Assembly: GCA_004557075.1 (NCBI GenBank)
Contig: SFEX01000014.1
Location: 1 to 60,580 of the forward strand
DNA from: Clostridiales bacterium
GTDB lineage: Bacteria; Bacillota; Clostridia; Oscillospirales; Oscillospiraceae
Length of the DNA: 60,580 nt
Reading direction: 5' to 3'
Of this stretch, positions 35,435 to 43,954 are shown one piece after another. The notes beneath the pieces were generated by a model. That model was not told where the DNA came from and ran no database searches. It saw only the letters and a program-made list of their open reading frames with translations. Made by a program: the position numbers and the translations under genes. Positions within the stretch are counted from its first letter, which is position 1, and the number at the start of each line of letters is the position of its first letter.

Positions 35435-35530
35435 ATGACCGAGATCATCGCATGGCTTATACTCGACCTGCTCGCATTCTACGGGCTTTACCGCCGGCTC
35501 AAGCTCGCCGACAAGCACGGCGGCTTCTGA
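35435..35530 (+). CDS. Tiny putative membrane protein (31 aa)
   Basis: A 31-codon frame (MTEIIAWLILDLLAFYGLYR, then a basic tail) has one possible membrane helix and AAAGGA about 12 nt upstream. It lies between amidotransferase and DUF3846 genes in the same orientation. Small size limits confidence. Spacing and hydrophobic pattern support translation. Confidence 0.4.
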   Translation: MTEIIAWLILDLLAFYGLYRRLKLADKHGGF

Positions 35531-35599
35531 ACCCGCACGCACGAACGCACGAACGCACGCACGACCGGACACACCCACACACACGAAAGGAGATCACAC

Positions 35600-35989
35600 A
35601 TGAAAAAGACAGACAAAATCACCGGCGTACTCATCTGCCCTGACAAGGGCACCGCTGAAAAGAAAACCATCGGCAATGACCTGCACGACTGGTACGCGGA
35701 GCTCGACTGCGAGCTCGTGGACATACCCGAACGCACAATCGGCGGCAAATACTTCGACATCATCTGCGATGATGAGGGGCTTCTCAAGGCAGACCCATAC
35801 ATCTCCGCGCTCGACGCAAACTACCAACCCATGCTCGTCGGCCGACTGTTCGTGTGTCATCACGACAACGCGGGCAACATGACAAGCCTCACAGACGACG
35901 AATGCGTGCATGTGCTCAAGCGCTGCCGTCTGCTCGCCACTAACCTGCACCCCACCCCCTACCGCATGCTGACCGACGTCGGGTATTAA
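35600..35989 (+). CDS. DUF3846-like protein
   Basis: The 129-residue protein contains ELDCELVDIPERTIGGKYFD and IICDDEGLLKADPYISALDA. This general pattern matches DUF3846, a family of uncharacterised proteins in phages and conjugative elements. AAAGGAG lies upstream of the ATG. It is the last gene of the amidoligase operon, before a terminator. Function is unknown. Confidence 0.65.
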   Translation: MKKTDKITGVLICPDKGTAEKKTIGNDLHDWYAELDCELVDIPERTIGGKYFDIICDDEGLLKADPYISALDANYQPMLVGRLFVCHHDNAGNMTSLTDDECVHVLKRCRLLATNLHPTPYRMLTDVGY

Positions 35990-36014
35990 ACCGACCGACT
36001 CACCCGCACACGAC

Positions 36015-36056
36015 AAAAGCCCGCCGACCGATAAGGCCGACGGGCTCTTTTTTATT
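36015..36056. terminator. Terminator between amidoligase operon and VRR-NUC gene
   Basis: A stem with agcccg / cgggct arms and further imperfect pairing, followed by TTTTTT on the plus strand, between convergent genes. Confidence 0.7.
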
Positions 36057-36409
36057 CACTTCTCGCCCGTATGCGTATGCGCGCCCGTGTCCGTGTCGCC
36101 CGTACGCGCACACACGCGGCCGCTCTCGTCCGCAAGCTCATCCATGAGCCTGTCCACATGTGCTGCTGTCCAGCACACGCACACGCGCTGCCCGAGAGCC
36201 CTGAGCTGTTTGTGCCGGTGCTTCTGCACGGCGGAGAGTGCGCCGCCCTTCGGCTTCTTGGTCTCGACCCACACCAGCACACCGCCCGGAAGCATGACAA
36301 TCCGATCAGGCATCCCGCGCTTGTTGTCGGGAATGAATTTCACGCACGCACCGTGCAGCGCCGCCGCCCGTGAGACCAGCCGACTCTCAACATCCCGTTC
36401 CAGTATCAA
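36056..36409 (-). CDS. VRR-NUC domain nuclease
   Basis: The 117-residue protein shows the VRR-NUC signature: GMPDRIVML (catalytic Asp35), VWVETKKPKG (Glu49, Lys51) and a conserved Gln62 in a following helix. Phage stand-alone VRR-NUC proteins are predicted Holliday-junction or flap nucleases. The start is a TTG with AAGGTG 7 nt upstream. The C-terminus is low-complexity (Thr, Asp, His). It is the last early gene, 507 nt past the VapE stop. Confidence 0.85.
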   Translation of the reverse strand: MILERDVESRLVSRAAALHGACVKFIPDNKRGMPDRIVMLPGGVLVWVETKKPKGGALSAVQKHRHKQLRALGQRVCVCWTAAHVDRLMDELADESGRVCARTGDTDTGAHTHTGEK

Positions 36410-36494
36410 CCCATATCACCTTCTTTCCGACTGTCTGTTCCGCCGCTTAGCCGCCCACGCATACCCGCGCGAGGGCGACCCGCAGCGATTTTTT

Positions 36495-36876
36495 TTTGCG
36501 CCGTGACAGGTGACGGACAACGACAGCATTTTCTATGGAGGGTATAACGTATTTATAAAACAACTTTAAGGTTACTTTCACTTTTCATTTGCTTCTATAG
36601 CTATTTCATTGTCACACCGTCACAAAATCATAAAAAACATAGGAAAATCAATGGTGACAGTGCTGTGACGGAGCACACCAAAAAGTTTCGTTTTGTGACA
36701 GTGCACTGTCACCATTTTTGCCTATTTCCAAATCGACCCAACCGTAAATGCCGCTTCCAAAAATTTACTCACAAATCCAGAAATCACTGTCACAATGCCC
36801 TTAACGCCGAAAAAGCCTTGATTATCAATGCTTTGCGGGTTTTTCACGGCTGTGACAGTGCCTAAGCACTGTCACA
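36495..36876. repeat. Iteron-like GTGACAGTG array, candidate replication or partition site
   Basis: The 507 bases between VapE and VRR-NUC genes hold no gene. They hold many copies of GTGAC/GTCAC in both orientations: 36503-36516 (two), 36610-36625 (two), 36653-36671 (two), a perfect 18-bp palindrome gtgacagtgcactgtcac (36695-36712), 36785-36794, and an 11-bp inverted repeat tgtgacagtgc-ctaa-gcactgtcaca (36851-36876). Flanks are AT-rich. Proximity to the primase-helicase suggests an origin. Confidence 0.65.
36809..36844. repeat. Dispersed repeat A, third copy
   Basis: aaaaagcc followed by TTGATTATCAATGCTTTG and CGGGTTTTT matches the motif A at 1859 and 32751. Here it lies inside the GTGACAGTG array and without motif B. 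Confidence 0.6.
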
Positions 36877-36916
36877 CTGCCGCGCCCGTTTCGTTTAAGA
36901 CGCCGACCGGGTGTTG

Positions 36917-39376
36917 TCACGCATCAGAATTCTCTTCTCGCCGGTACACGCGCTGCTGTCCGTACCCGGGCACACGCGGTCGGCCGCCGCGCGCCCAGCC
37001 GGGGAGCGTGTTCATGATGTTCGCTATGCGGCGCGAAGTCAAATCACTGCTTCCAATCTTTGTTCTGTCCTCGCCGCAGAGCTCCACTCTGATCTCCGGG
37101 ATAGACACAAGGTTTCGCCTGCGCACGCCCGCGGACAGGCTCGTCACGCCGCCGTGTATGTAGTCGCGTCTCTCCTCGGGCGTAAGGGTTTCCCAGTTCT
37201 CGGGCAGCAGGATTTCAAGGTACTCCTCTATCATGCCCACGAGCTCATCCTGTACGGAGTGCTCGTCCTGCGCCTGCGCGGCCATATCGTACAGGGCTTT
37301 ATCGTCCAGCCAGAGCGGCTCATGTCTCTCCATGGCGTACACCTTAGCCTCGGCCCATATCTGATCGACCTCGTCCTCCAGCCCGATGAGCTGCCCCCGG
37401 TCTACACCGCGCACGGTAATCGGCCAGAATCGCCTGTTGCCGGTACGGTCGCGCAGAAACTCGACCTCGTTTGTGGTGCCGAAGAACACGCACTGCCTCG
37501 GGCGCGATACAACATTGCGGCCGTAGGCGGGGCGGAACACATCTTCCTGTTTGGAGATGAAGTTCTTGATGGTCTCGACCTCCGCGCGTTTTGTCGCGGC
37601 CAGCTCGGCCAGCTCGACGATCCACGAACCGGCGATGCTCTCGTATGCCTCCTTGCTGCCGAGTCCTGTAACGCTGTCCGTGAACCACCCACGCGAGAGC
37701 GCGAGCGGCAGGCGCGATTTGCCGATGCCCTGCTGCCCGACGAGCACAATCATGTCGTCGAATTTGCGTCCGGGCTCGTATATACGCGCGACCGCAGCGC
37801 ACAGCCACTTGCGCGTAGCGGCACGCACATAAGCGTTGTCATCGGCCGCCATATAACGCACCAGCAGCCCCTCAACGCGCTCTACGCCGTCCCACGCGGG
37901 CAGGCTGTCAAGGTACTCCCTGACGGGGTGGAAAGCGTTCTCCTCGGCCACGACGGTCAGAGCGTGTCTGATCTTGCCCTCGGCTGAAAGATGCCAGTGC
38001 CGCTCAAGGAACAGCAGGAGGTTCGAGTCGTCCGCGTCAGTCCACATCTCCTCGGTAGAGCCGGTCTTTACTTTGCGCCACGGGAGCGAGCGGCGCACCA
38101 CAACGCGGCCGCTGAACTGATTGACTGCAATGCAGCCGCGCAGTCGGGGGTCGTTGCGGAGAATGAGCTCAGCGTTCTCGATGGTTGGGTCCACCTCGCC
38201 GGTCTTGTGGTTGACCGACAGCCCGTCAGTCCAAGACAGGTCGCGCTCATCTTCGCCCTCGCGTGTGTGTGCGGGCTCGCAGGCGGTCGAAGGTGTTTGC
38301 TCCTCCATGTCGCCGAAGTCCGCGTCGAGATCGGCAAGACGCTCGGCGAACACCTGCTGCCGGAAGCCCTCATCGCGCGCCGCGAACTCGCACATGGCCG
38401 AGTATGAGGGGCGGCGGGTGATCTCCTGCTGCTCCTTGCCCTCGTCCATAGCGCCGAATTTGTGAACGCGCACGAGGTCAAACGCGTTGAGCAGCATCCC
38501 TCCCGCGGGGTCGGTTGCGTGGTGGGAGTAGAGGAACTTACCGCCGTCCTCCACGACCGCACCGCCGGAGCTGCTGCCCGCCGAGTAGGTGTATCGCGGC
38601 TTGCCCGAGGGCGTTTCGCAGCGCTCGTATACGTCGGGCAGGAAGGTTTCGATGGCGCTCTCCACGTCATAGGCGCGGCAGAACTTGCCGACGATACCGG
38701 GCTTTGTCTCAGGGTCTCCCTGCTTCACGGCCGCGCGGGCGACGACCTCTGTCTCCCTGCTGCTTATCGGCCACTTGCTCATATCGCGCCACGCGTTGTT
38801 CTCTCCGTATTCTGCGAGTATCTCATTGGGGTCGAGTATGTCACCGTCGAAGCGTCTGAACACCGGCTCGGCGTCATCCGGGTAGGACGGCCAGTACATC
38901 AGGCGCTCCGGCTGGTAGGTCGTCGTGTCCATGGTCTCAATGCCTATCTTCTCCGCCACCTTGCGCGAGAGTGCGCCGTACTCCTCGGGCGTTACGCCGC
39001 GCGAGAGGGGTATGATCCAGCGCAGTCTCGGCGACTCAGGCGTAGAGCTGTGGGTGGAGTAGACCGCCATTGCGCAGCCGTAGAGGGCGTGGAAGCTGTC
39101 GGCGTCGGTAAGCGCGGCGTCGTTGTCCGCGTCGAGGGTGATGAGCCAGCGCTCCGAGACCGCAGCGCTCGTGCGGCGCATTCCGTTCAGAGCGCCGCCC
39201 ACGAAGCCGCCTACGTCTTTGCGTGCTGCCTGTTCATCGCGGGTCATGCGCTTGTACTCGGCCACGGTCTCGCCGGTACGCTTGGCCGTACGCAGCTTCT
39301 CAAGCAGCCAATCCCATGAAACGTCAAGTGTTTTCCAGCGCTTGCTTGTCCGGCTGCCTGCTGTTGCTATTTTCAT
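36917..39376 (-). CDS. Primase / VapE-type helicase fusion
   Basis: The 819-residue protein has an N-terminal primase-polymerase-like domain (about 1-200) with the acidic motif ITLDADND (about 76-83). Its C-terminal virulence-associated E (superfamily 3-like) ATPase has a Walker A GQQGIGKS (about 545-552) followed by VELAELAATKRAEVETIKNF. It probably primes and unwinds phage DNA. It overlaps the preceding small gene by 4 nt. The repeat array next to its 3' end may be its target. Confidence 0.85.
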   Translation of the reverse strand: MKIATAGSRTSKRWKTLDVSWDWLLEKLRTAKRTGETVAEYKRMTRDEQAARKDVGGFVGGALNGMRRTSAAVSERWLITLDADNDAALTDADSFHALYGCAMAVYSTHSSTPESPRLRWIIPLSRGVTPEEYGALSRKVAEKIGIETMDTTTYQPERLMYWPSYPDDAEPVFRRFDGDILDPNEILAEYGENNAWRDMSKWPISSRETEVVARAAVKQGDPETKPGIVGKFCRAYDVESAIETFLPDVYERCETPSGKPRYTYSAGSSSGGAVVEDGGKFLYSHHATDPAGGMLLNAFDLVRVHKFGAMDEGKEQQEITRRPSYSAMCEFAARDEGFRQQVFAERLADLDADFGDMEEQTPSTACEPAHTREGEDERDLSWTDGLSVNHKTGEVDPTIENAELILRNDPRLRGCIAVNQFSGRVVVRRSLPWRKVKTGSTEEMWTDADDSNLLLFLERHWHLSAEGKIRHALTVVAEENAFHPVREYLDSLPAWDGVERVEGLLVRYMAADDNAYVRAATRKWLCAAVARIYEPGRKFDDMIVLVGQQGIGKSRLPLALSRGWFTDSVTGLGSKEAYESIAGSWIVELAELAATKRAEVETIKNFISKQEDVFRPAYGRNVVSRPRQCVFFGTTNEVEFLRDRTGNRRFWPITVRGVDRGQLIGLEDEVDQIWAEAKVYAMERHEPLWLDDKALYDMAAQAQDEHSVQDELVGMIEEYLEILLPENWETLTPEERRDYIHGGVTSLSAGVRRRNLVSIPEIRVELCGEDRTKIGSSDLTSRRIANIMNTLPGWARGGRPRVPGYGQQRVYRREENSDA

Positions 39377-39636
39377 GAGGGCAAACCTCCATTCTCGCGG
39401 GTCTCAGGCTGAGCTATATACACCTCCGTGCAGCTCAGCGGCAGGGCTACGATACGCCAGTCATCGCGGAGCAGGACGACGTTGACCCCTGTGTCGCCCG
39501 CGCAGAAGCTCAGTACTTCGGCCGTATGTACCGGCTGACCCGCCCTACACGCCTCACAGCGTTCAGTATAGGGGTCTGTCCTATCGCAAAAGCCCGTAAC
39601 ATCACAATTTGGTGGTTCTGTGTATTTTACTTGCAT
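39373..39636 (-). CDS. Small Cys-rich protein
   Basis: The 87-residue protein has four cysteines in its first 30 residues (C10, C17, C27, C30; FCDRTDPYTERCEACRAG), which could bind one zinc. A beta-rich tail follows. The stop overlaps the VapE start (ATGA), indicating coupling. No family is recognised. Confidence 0.55.
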   Translation of the reverse strand: MQVKYTEPPNCDVTGFCDRTDPYTERCEACRAGQPVHTAEVLSFCAGDTGVNVVLLRDDWRIVALPLSCTEVYIAQPETRENGGLPS

Positions 39637-39638
39637 TG

Positions 39639-39785
39639 TCAGTCCTCCACATCGTCGGGGTCGTTGTAGGTGTAGTCGTCCCAGTCATCATCGTCGGGGT
39701 CGTAAGCCCCGCGCGGCCACTGCCGCGGATAGCCCGTCCTGAGCGCCTCCGTGATGTCGGGATGTTCAATCGGTTCAAGATACAT
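39639..39785 (-). CDS. Small acidic protein (48 aa)
   Basis: A 48-residue frame with GGAGG 6 nt before the ATG and only two bases separating it from the next gene. The C-terminal half is extremely acidic (YDPDDDDWDDYTYNDPDDVE). Such charge could mimic nucleic acid, but this is speculation. Tight packing in the operon and the strong ribosome binding site support it as real. Confidence 0.6.
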   Translation of the reverse strand: MYLEPIEHPDITEALRTGYPRQWPRGAYDPDDDDWDDYTYNDPDDVED

Positions 39786-39795
39786 AGCGCACCTC

Positions 39796-39963
39796 CTAAA
39801 GTAAATTTTCTTCGTCAAGCGCCGGTTCGCCTCGGTTATCTATGCGGGCGAGAAATTTTCTGAGCTGTGCCTCGTCGGCGAGGATGTATCTCGCCGTATC
39901 AAGCCTCACTTCGTATGTACCATCCGGCAGGTGCTTGATCTCAAGAGTATCAAACGCTAACAT
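39796..39963 (-). CDS. Small hypothetical protein (55 aa)
   Basis: A 55-residue frame starts MLAFDTLEIKHLPDGTYEVR. GGAG lies 8 nt upstream, and the ATG overlaps the preceding gene's TGA stop (TGATG). Mixed beta and helix are predicted by eye. No domain is recognised. Confidence 0.6.
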   Translation of the reverse strand: MLAFDTLEIKHLPDGTYEVRLDTARYILADEAQLRKFLARIDNRGEPALDEENLL

Positions 39964-40427
39964 CACATCATCTCCTCGCCCGCGTCAGCATATGCGGCCG
40001 ACTGCTCCGCGTCCAGCCGTTTCGCCAGACGTGCGACCTTAGCGCTGTGCAAATTCTGCACAGCGTCCGCGCAGTCGAAAAGGATCGTCATCTGGTCGAG
40101 CATTATCTGCACATCGGCGATCTCTTCTGCAATATGCGGTACGTTATCAGCCCCGCGTTCGTGCTTTACAAGTTCTTTTTGCAGCTCCGACATCTCCTCT
40201 ATGGCGACAAGTGTCTGGAGTCTTGGGCCGTATGTAGAGAGCGCAAGTTCCAATACGGCCTTGTCGTTCTCGGTACGCTTCCAGTAACCGAGCAGACTCG
40301 TATGTCCATGCGTTACCGGCACAGTGTCAACCGTTGGAGCCTGCGCCAGCACCCGTTTTACAGCGCCCTTGTACGGTAAGTCATCGGGCAGGCGGACGAG
40401 CAGTTCGTCAGCGTCAACAAGTCTCAT
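39963..40427 (-). CDS. MazG-like nucleotide pyrophosphohydrolase
   Basis: The 154-residue protein's C-terminal helical domain carries the MazG-type metal-binding pattern: EEMSELQKEL (about 94-103), then AEEIADVQIMLDQM (about 116-129). These enzymes hydrolyse (d)NTPs to monophosphates. The N-terminal 35 residues (MRLVDADELLVRLP, VLAQAPTVDT) resemble a short module common on small phage proteins. It overlaps its neighbours by 1-4 nt. Confidence 0.75.
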   Translation of the reverse strand: MRLVDADELLVRLPDDLPYKGAVKRVLAQAPTVDTVPVTHGHTSLLGYWKRTENDKAVLELALSTYGPRLQTLVAIEEMSELQKELVKHERGADNVPHIAEEIADVQIMLDQMTILFDCADAVQNLHSAKVARLAKRLDAEQSAAYADAGEEMM

Positions 40428-40717
40428 TCGCTCACCTCATCCATCTTCGCGCCACATTCATGGCAAAACGGGCTTTTGTAGTATGTGGATGCCATACACC
40501 AGAACGGTGCATGACCCCCACACGCTGTACATCTGCCGTTTCCGTCCCAATGCGCATGCCGCGCAGGCGCAACATCGGCGGCAGGGGCGCATTTAATGCG
40601 GTCAACAATCTTGTTCGCGCCCCGCATTTCAGAGCTTATCGTTCTTGTTTTTACCGTGAAGCACACAGCCGCCTCGATGTCCTGCAACAACGCTTTTCGC
40701 TCTATGTATTCAGCCAT
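40424..40717 (-). CDS. Zinc-ribbon phage protein
   Basis: The 97-residue protein has an N-terminal helix (MAEYIERKALLQDIEAA), the linker CAPAADVAPARHAHW and a C-terminal zinc ribbon (CTACGGH and CHECGAKMDE). Such proteins are frequent in Clostridia phage early regions. Their role is unknown. The stop overlaps the MazG-like gene by 4 nt. Confidence 0.7.
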   Translation of the reverse strand: MAEYIERKALLQDIEAAVCFTVKTRTISSEMRGANKIVDRIKCAPAADVAPARHAHWDGNGRCTACGGHAPFWCMASTYYKSPFCHECGAKMDEVSE

Positions 40718-40719
40718 TG

Positions 40720-41061
40720 TCAGCCCTCCTTTGATGCTCCTTCGTAGTAGTATCTGGTTTCATACGGGCGGAAGTGCTCCTCGCCCATGATGGCGCGGAT
40801 GCGGCGGTCGAGTACGGCCTTGGAGTAGACCAGCTCAGGGTCGTCCTTAGAATCTTCGACGAAAATCTCAGCGATCCAGTTGCAGCAGTCGATAAACTTC
40901 CCGACGAACTCATTCGCTCTGCCGGGTCCACACTGGAACACGTCGCTCGCGGCCATGAGTGCAGCATCCGCGGCCATGCGCATACGCACGGCCGTGTACT
41001 GTCCAAGTCGCCTGTGAACTTCGCGCTCGATAACAGCGGCGAGATTATTCTTCCTGCTCAT
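40720..41061 (-). CDS. Hypothetical phage protein
   Basis: The 113-residue, mainly helical protein starts MSRKNNLAAVIEREVHRRLG and ends FRPYETRYYYEGASKEG. It overlaps the AAA+ gene stop by 4 nt (ATGA). No domain is recognised. It sits in the early operon between AAA+ and zinc-ribbon genes. Confidence 0.6.
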   Translation of the reverse strand: MSRKNNLAAVIEREVHRRLGQYTAVRMRMAADAALMAASDVFQCGPGRANEFVGKFIDCCNWIAEIFVEDSKDDPELVYSKAVLDRRIRAIMGEEHFRPYETRYYYEGASKEG

Positions 41062-41960
41062 TCTTCCTTATCCTCCATCCGTTTTAACACGTCGGATACC
41101 AATTTCTCTGTACATTTGTTGACGACATTTGCCGCAGACTCGAGACAAGAGAAATTCTTTCTGCACCATTCTTCAAGCCATTCCTCAGTAGAAGTACCGG
41201 TACTACGGAAAAATTTTTCAGCCAAGCAAAGTATCTCGTTGTCGTGTAAGACCGGGACTTCGTGAGACAGGGTGAATCTACGGATAAGTGCCGGGTCCAA
41301 TCTGTCGAATCGGTTTGTTGTTCCGATTACTATAAGCTCATTCGGTAGGCGATCCATTTCCTGCATAAGTGCAATGACAACACGGGCCATTTCGCCCACA
41401 TCATGCTCCTGCCCGCGGCACATACCTATTGCGTCTATCTCGTCGAAGCAGAGGACGCAGGGGAGGGAGCGTGCATATTTGAAGATGCGGCCTATATTGG
41501 ATTGAGTCTCACCGAGATGGCTGTTTACGAGGTGGGAGAAGTTCACATATAGAAACGGTAGCTGGGCTTTGTGGGCGATGTATCTTGCAAGCATGGTTTT
41601 TCCGGTTCCGCTCGGTCCATGTAGGATTACGGAGGGTTGATACTTAACTCCCATGCTTTTCAGTTCGGAGGCTACTTTATAAGCGTTCAATACTTTGACC
41701 GCAATTTTTTCCTCGTCACGGCGCAGGATAAAACGGTTGCTCGGAAACTCAGTCATGTTTTCTTGAATTAGCAGTCCATCTACTTCACGAGGCAGTTTGA
41801 CCGCAGTGGGGTCCCGGTCAAGTTGGTTAATTACTCTGCGGCAGAAGTCCGCATCCTTCTGCGAGCGGTTGGCGGCGGCAATAATTCGAGCCTGCTCTTT
41901 CGCAAGGCGGATGTCTCCGTCGCACACATATGTAATCAATTGTCTTTCGTTAAGATTCAT
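41058..41960 (-). CDS. AAA+ ATPase
   Basis: The 300-residue protein has Walker A GPSGTGKT (115-122), Walker B VLCFDEID (169-176), a sensor-1 IGTTNR and an arginine-finger region DPALIRRF. This is the classic FtsH/SpoVK-like AAA core. The N-terminal 80 residues are unassigned and the C-terminus is a helical lid. It could remodel replication or host complexes; the partner is unknown. Confidence 0.85.
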   Translation of the reverse strand: MNLNERQLITYVCDGDIRLAKEQARIIAAANRSQKDADFCRRVINQLDRDPTAVKLPREVDGLLIQENMTEFPSNRFILRRDEEKIAVKVLNAYKVASELKSMGVKYQPSVILHGPSGTGKTMLARYIAHKAQLPFLYVNFSHLVNSHLGETQSNIGRIFKYARSLPCVLCFDEIDAIGMCRGQEHDVGEMARVVIALMQEMDRLPNELIVIGTTNRFDRLDPALIRRFTLSHEVPVLHDNEILCLAEKFFRSTGTSTEEWLEEWCRKNFSCLESAANVVNKCTEKLVSDVLKRMEDKEE

Positions 41961-41977
41961 TCTTCATTCTCCTTATT

Positions 41978-42328
41978 TCAGTTCTCGATCAAACTGTGTC
42001 CGAGAGGTTTAAAGTCTTTTAGCAGAGTGTGTGGGCCGTCGTCGAGCATCTCCGCCACAGCCCGCTCCACCGTTTTCTCCTGCTCTTCCCGTATCACCTC
42101 GATAGCGAAACCGAGATTGTGGCACAGCTCGCGCAGGTCTTCGGGCGTTACGCCGCTCCTGCGCATAACCGTGGCCGCGACTATGAGATCGCGTACAGGA
42201 AAGCCGCATATAATCGCGTCCTCCGCGCGAATGGAGGATTCTATTCGGTCAGCCGCGGCGTCCAGCAGCTTTCTCTTGCTCCGGCTTGTCGTGTTTCGCA
42301 GAGCATCTGCAAGCTCTCGGTCGGTCAT
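41978..42328 (-). CDS. Hypothetical helical protein
   Basis: The 116-residue, mostly helical protein starts MTDRELADALRNTTSRSKRK. It overlaps the XRE gene stop by 4 nt. It has a coiled-coil-prone segment (EVIREEQEKTVERAVAEML). No domain is recognised. Confidence 0.55.
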   Translation of the reverse strand: MTDRELADALRNTTSRSKRKLLDAAADRIESSIRAEDAIICGFPVRDLIVAATVMRRSGVTPEDLRELCHNLGFAIEVIREEQEKTVERAVAEMLDDGPHTLLKDFKPLGHSLIEN

Positions 42329-42561
42329 CTTCCCGCGCCTCCCATTCGCTCGGAGAACCCGGTGTACTCGTCGAGCCCAATGCCGAGAGCATGAGCCGCG
42401 AGTTCAAGAGATTCCAGAGTCGGCGTGGTTATATCGCGCTCCCAGTGTGCGAGCGTATTGGTACAGACGCCGCATTTCTCACTGAGGGCGACCAGCGTCA
42501 GCCCTTTTTCCTGTCTCGCGCGGCGCATATATCCGCCGCGGGTGAGGATTTTTGCTTTCAT
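42325..42561 (-). CDS. XRE family HTH protein
   Basis: The 78-residue protein is a single Cro/CI-type HTH (about 9-66; RQEKGLTLVALSEKCGVCTN) with a short Gly-rich end. It is within the early operon and may adjust expression later in infection. Coupled by overlap to the downstream gene. Its target is unknown. Confidence 0.75.
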   Translation of the reverse strand: MKAKILTRGGYMRRARQEKGLTLVALSEKCGVCTNTLAHWERDITTPTLESLELAAHALGIGLDEYTGFSERMGGAGR

Positions 42562-42562
42562 T

Positions 42563-42958
42563 TCAGTTGCCTCCTATAAGGATGAGCGCCCATTTGAGTG
42601 CGCTTATTTCGGGTGCGATGAGCCACGTTATTAGGGTTCCGACAGATATTAGCAGCGCGATTCCTGCGACGCAGAGTACCGCGGCGCCGAACACGCCCCC
42701 GAGGTAGTCGGACCACTCACGGGGAGTCGAATACTCATTGACTTTGTTCAGAGCGTTATATGCTTCGGCATTTTTCTTTGCAGTACGAATCAGGAAAACG
42801 CCGACACCAGCCATAGCTGCGGCGGCGAAAATCAAAGCGAGTTCGCAGGCGATGTTATATTTCACGATATAGGGTACGAGGCCGATAGCCTTGTCGTATA
42901 CGATGCCTATCTTATCGCAGATGGCGTTGATGATCTCTATTGCAGTTTCACTTGTCAT
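42563..42958 (-). CDS. Membrane protein, two predicted TM segments
   Basis: The 131-residue protein has hydrophobic segments at about 35-57 (ELALIFAAAAMAGVGVFLI) and 85-117 (AAVLCVAGIALLISVGTLIT). It overlaps the DUF6378 gene stop by 11 nt. Function is unknown. The orientation and segments suggest an inner-membrane factor. Confidence 0.6.
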   Translation of the reverse strand: MTSETAIEIINAICDKIGIVYDKAIGLVPYIVKYNIACELALIFAAAAMAGVGVFLIRTAKKNAEAYNALNKVNEYSTPREWSDYLGGVFGAAVLCVAGIALLISVGTLITWLIAPEISALKWALILIGGN

Positions 42959-43490
42959 TGTTATGTTCCTCCTTTAGAGCTATTTCAGCCGCGCAGGCAA
43001 CGTAGCCCGCAAGGTCAACGAAGTTATCTCTCTTCGGTGTGCCGGTCTCAAGGCGGCCGACCTTAAACAGCGCCATCAGCATACCCACGTCGTAGCCATT
43101 AAGGTCTATGTCAGCGTCCTTTGCCCGGCGCAGATACTGGCTCCACAGCTCTCCGATAACTGCGAAGTTATCCTCCGGTTCGCCATACTGCCGGTTCCGA
43201 TCCGAGCAGATGATATTCCGCGCCTCATTGAGTATCTGCGCACGGATGCGCTCAATTGCGACGCCCTCAGTAGTCTCTGCTATAGTCTCGGGTATTTCGG
43301 CGTCCCAGCATTTGCAGCAGTCTATGGGCGCTCCCGGTATTTTGCATCCCATGGCATTCGCTGCCTGCCGTGCCGCGGGGTCTGCCTTACAAAGGTCCGG
43401 ATAGTCTTCGGGGCAGCTACACACGCCGCCATTGTAAAGTGAGCCAACTGCGCTGGGGTGATGCAGTCGCATAAAATCTCTTCTTGTCAT
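42948..43490 (-). CDS. DUF6378-like protein
   Basis: The 180-residue protein has a Cys-rich N-terminal part (CSCPEDYPDLC, CCKCWDAE) and a C-terminal segment matching the general form of DUF6378: DRNRQYGEPEDNFAVIGELW, then ALFKVGRLETGTPKRDNFVD. This family is common in phages and is uncharacterised. The ATG at 43490 has GGAGGAG upstream; an earlier frame start at 43520 is not supported. Confidence 0.65.
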   Translation of the reverse strand: MTRRDFMRLHHPSAVGSLYNGGVCSCPEDYPDLCKADPAARQAANAMGCKIPGAPIDCCKCWDAEIPETIAETTEGVAIERIRAQILNEARNIICSDRNRQYGEPEDNFAVIGELWSQYLRRAKDADIDLNGYDVGMLMALFKVGRLETGTPKRDNFVDLAGYVACAAEIALKEEHNNDK

Positions 43491-43954
43491 GATTTCTCCT
43501 CCTTGTTGTCTTGCGCCCACAGTCTGCGGGCGGCTTCAAGCGCCTCGCCGTGGAGGCGGTAAATGTGTCGATCAGAGTAAAACACCCCGCTGCGGCTGAG
43601 CAGCTCCTGCACCCGTTCCCACGAGAGGCAGTCGAGATAGCGGAGCTTGAGCATGAGCCTGTGCGAGTCGTTGGGGATGCGGTCAATGAAGTTCTCAACA
43701 CGCTGCTCCTGCTCCATCGCGGCTTTGAGCAGCGGGTACAGCCGCGCCGATTCATCGGCGAGAGCCGCCCACATCTTCTCCGCGTCTCCTCCGCCGCCTC
43801 CTCCGGGCGTTGCGGAGAGCGTCGCCGTCACGCTCATGCACTGCGCTTCAAGACAGCGTATCTTCTCACTCAGGCGATTGTACTCCACACGGGCGGTACG
43901 CACCGAGTCAAGAAAGTCGCGCACCGGGTCACGGGTATCAGTCGAGTACGGCAT
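43487..43954 (-). CDS. DUF1492/ArpU-type sigma-like regulator
   Basis: The 155-residue protein has an N-terminal helical coil and a C-terminal sigma region 4-like HTH (MLKLRYLDCLSWERVQELLS, then YSDRHIYRLHGEAL). Proteins of this kind act as late-transcription activators in Firmicutes phages. The ATG at 43954 has GAGGAGG upstream. A poly-Gly stretch (about 55-60) interrupts the helices. It may activate the late promoter near 32.26 kb; this is inferred. Confidence 0.7.
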   Translation of the reverse strand: MPYSTDTRDPVRDFLDSVRTARVEYNRLSEKIRCLEAQCMSVTATLSATPGGGGGGDAEKMWAALADESARLYPLLKAAMEQEQRVENFIDRIPNDSHRLMLKLRYLDCLSWERVQELLSRSGVFYSDRHIYRLHGEALEAARRLWAQDNKEEKS

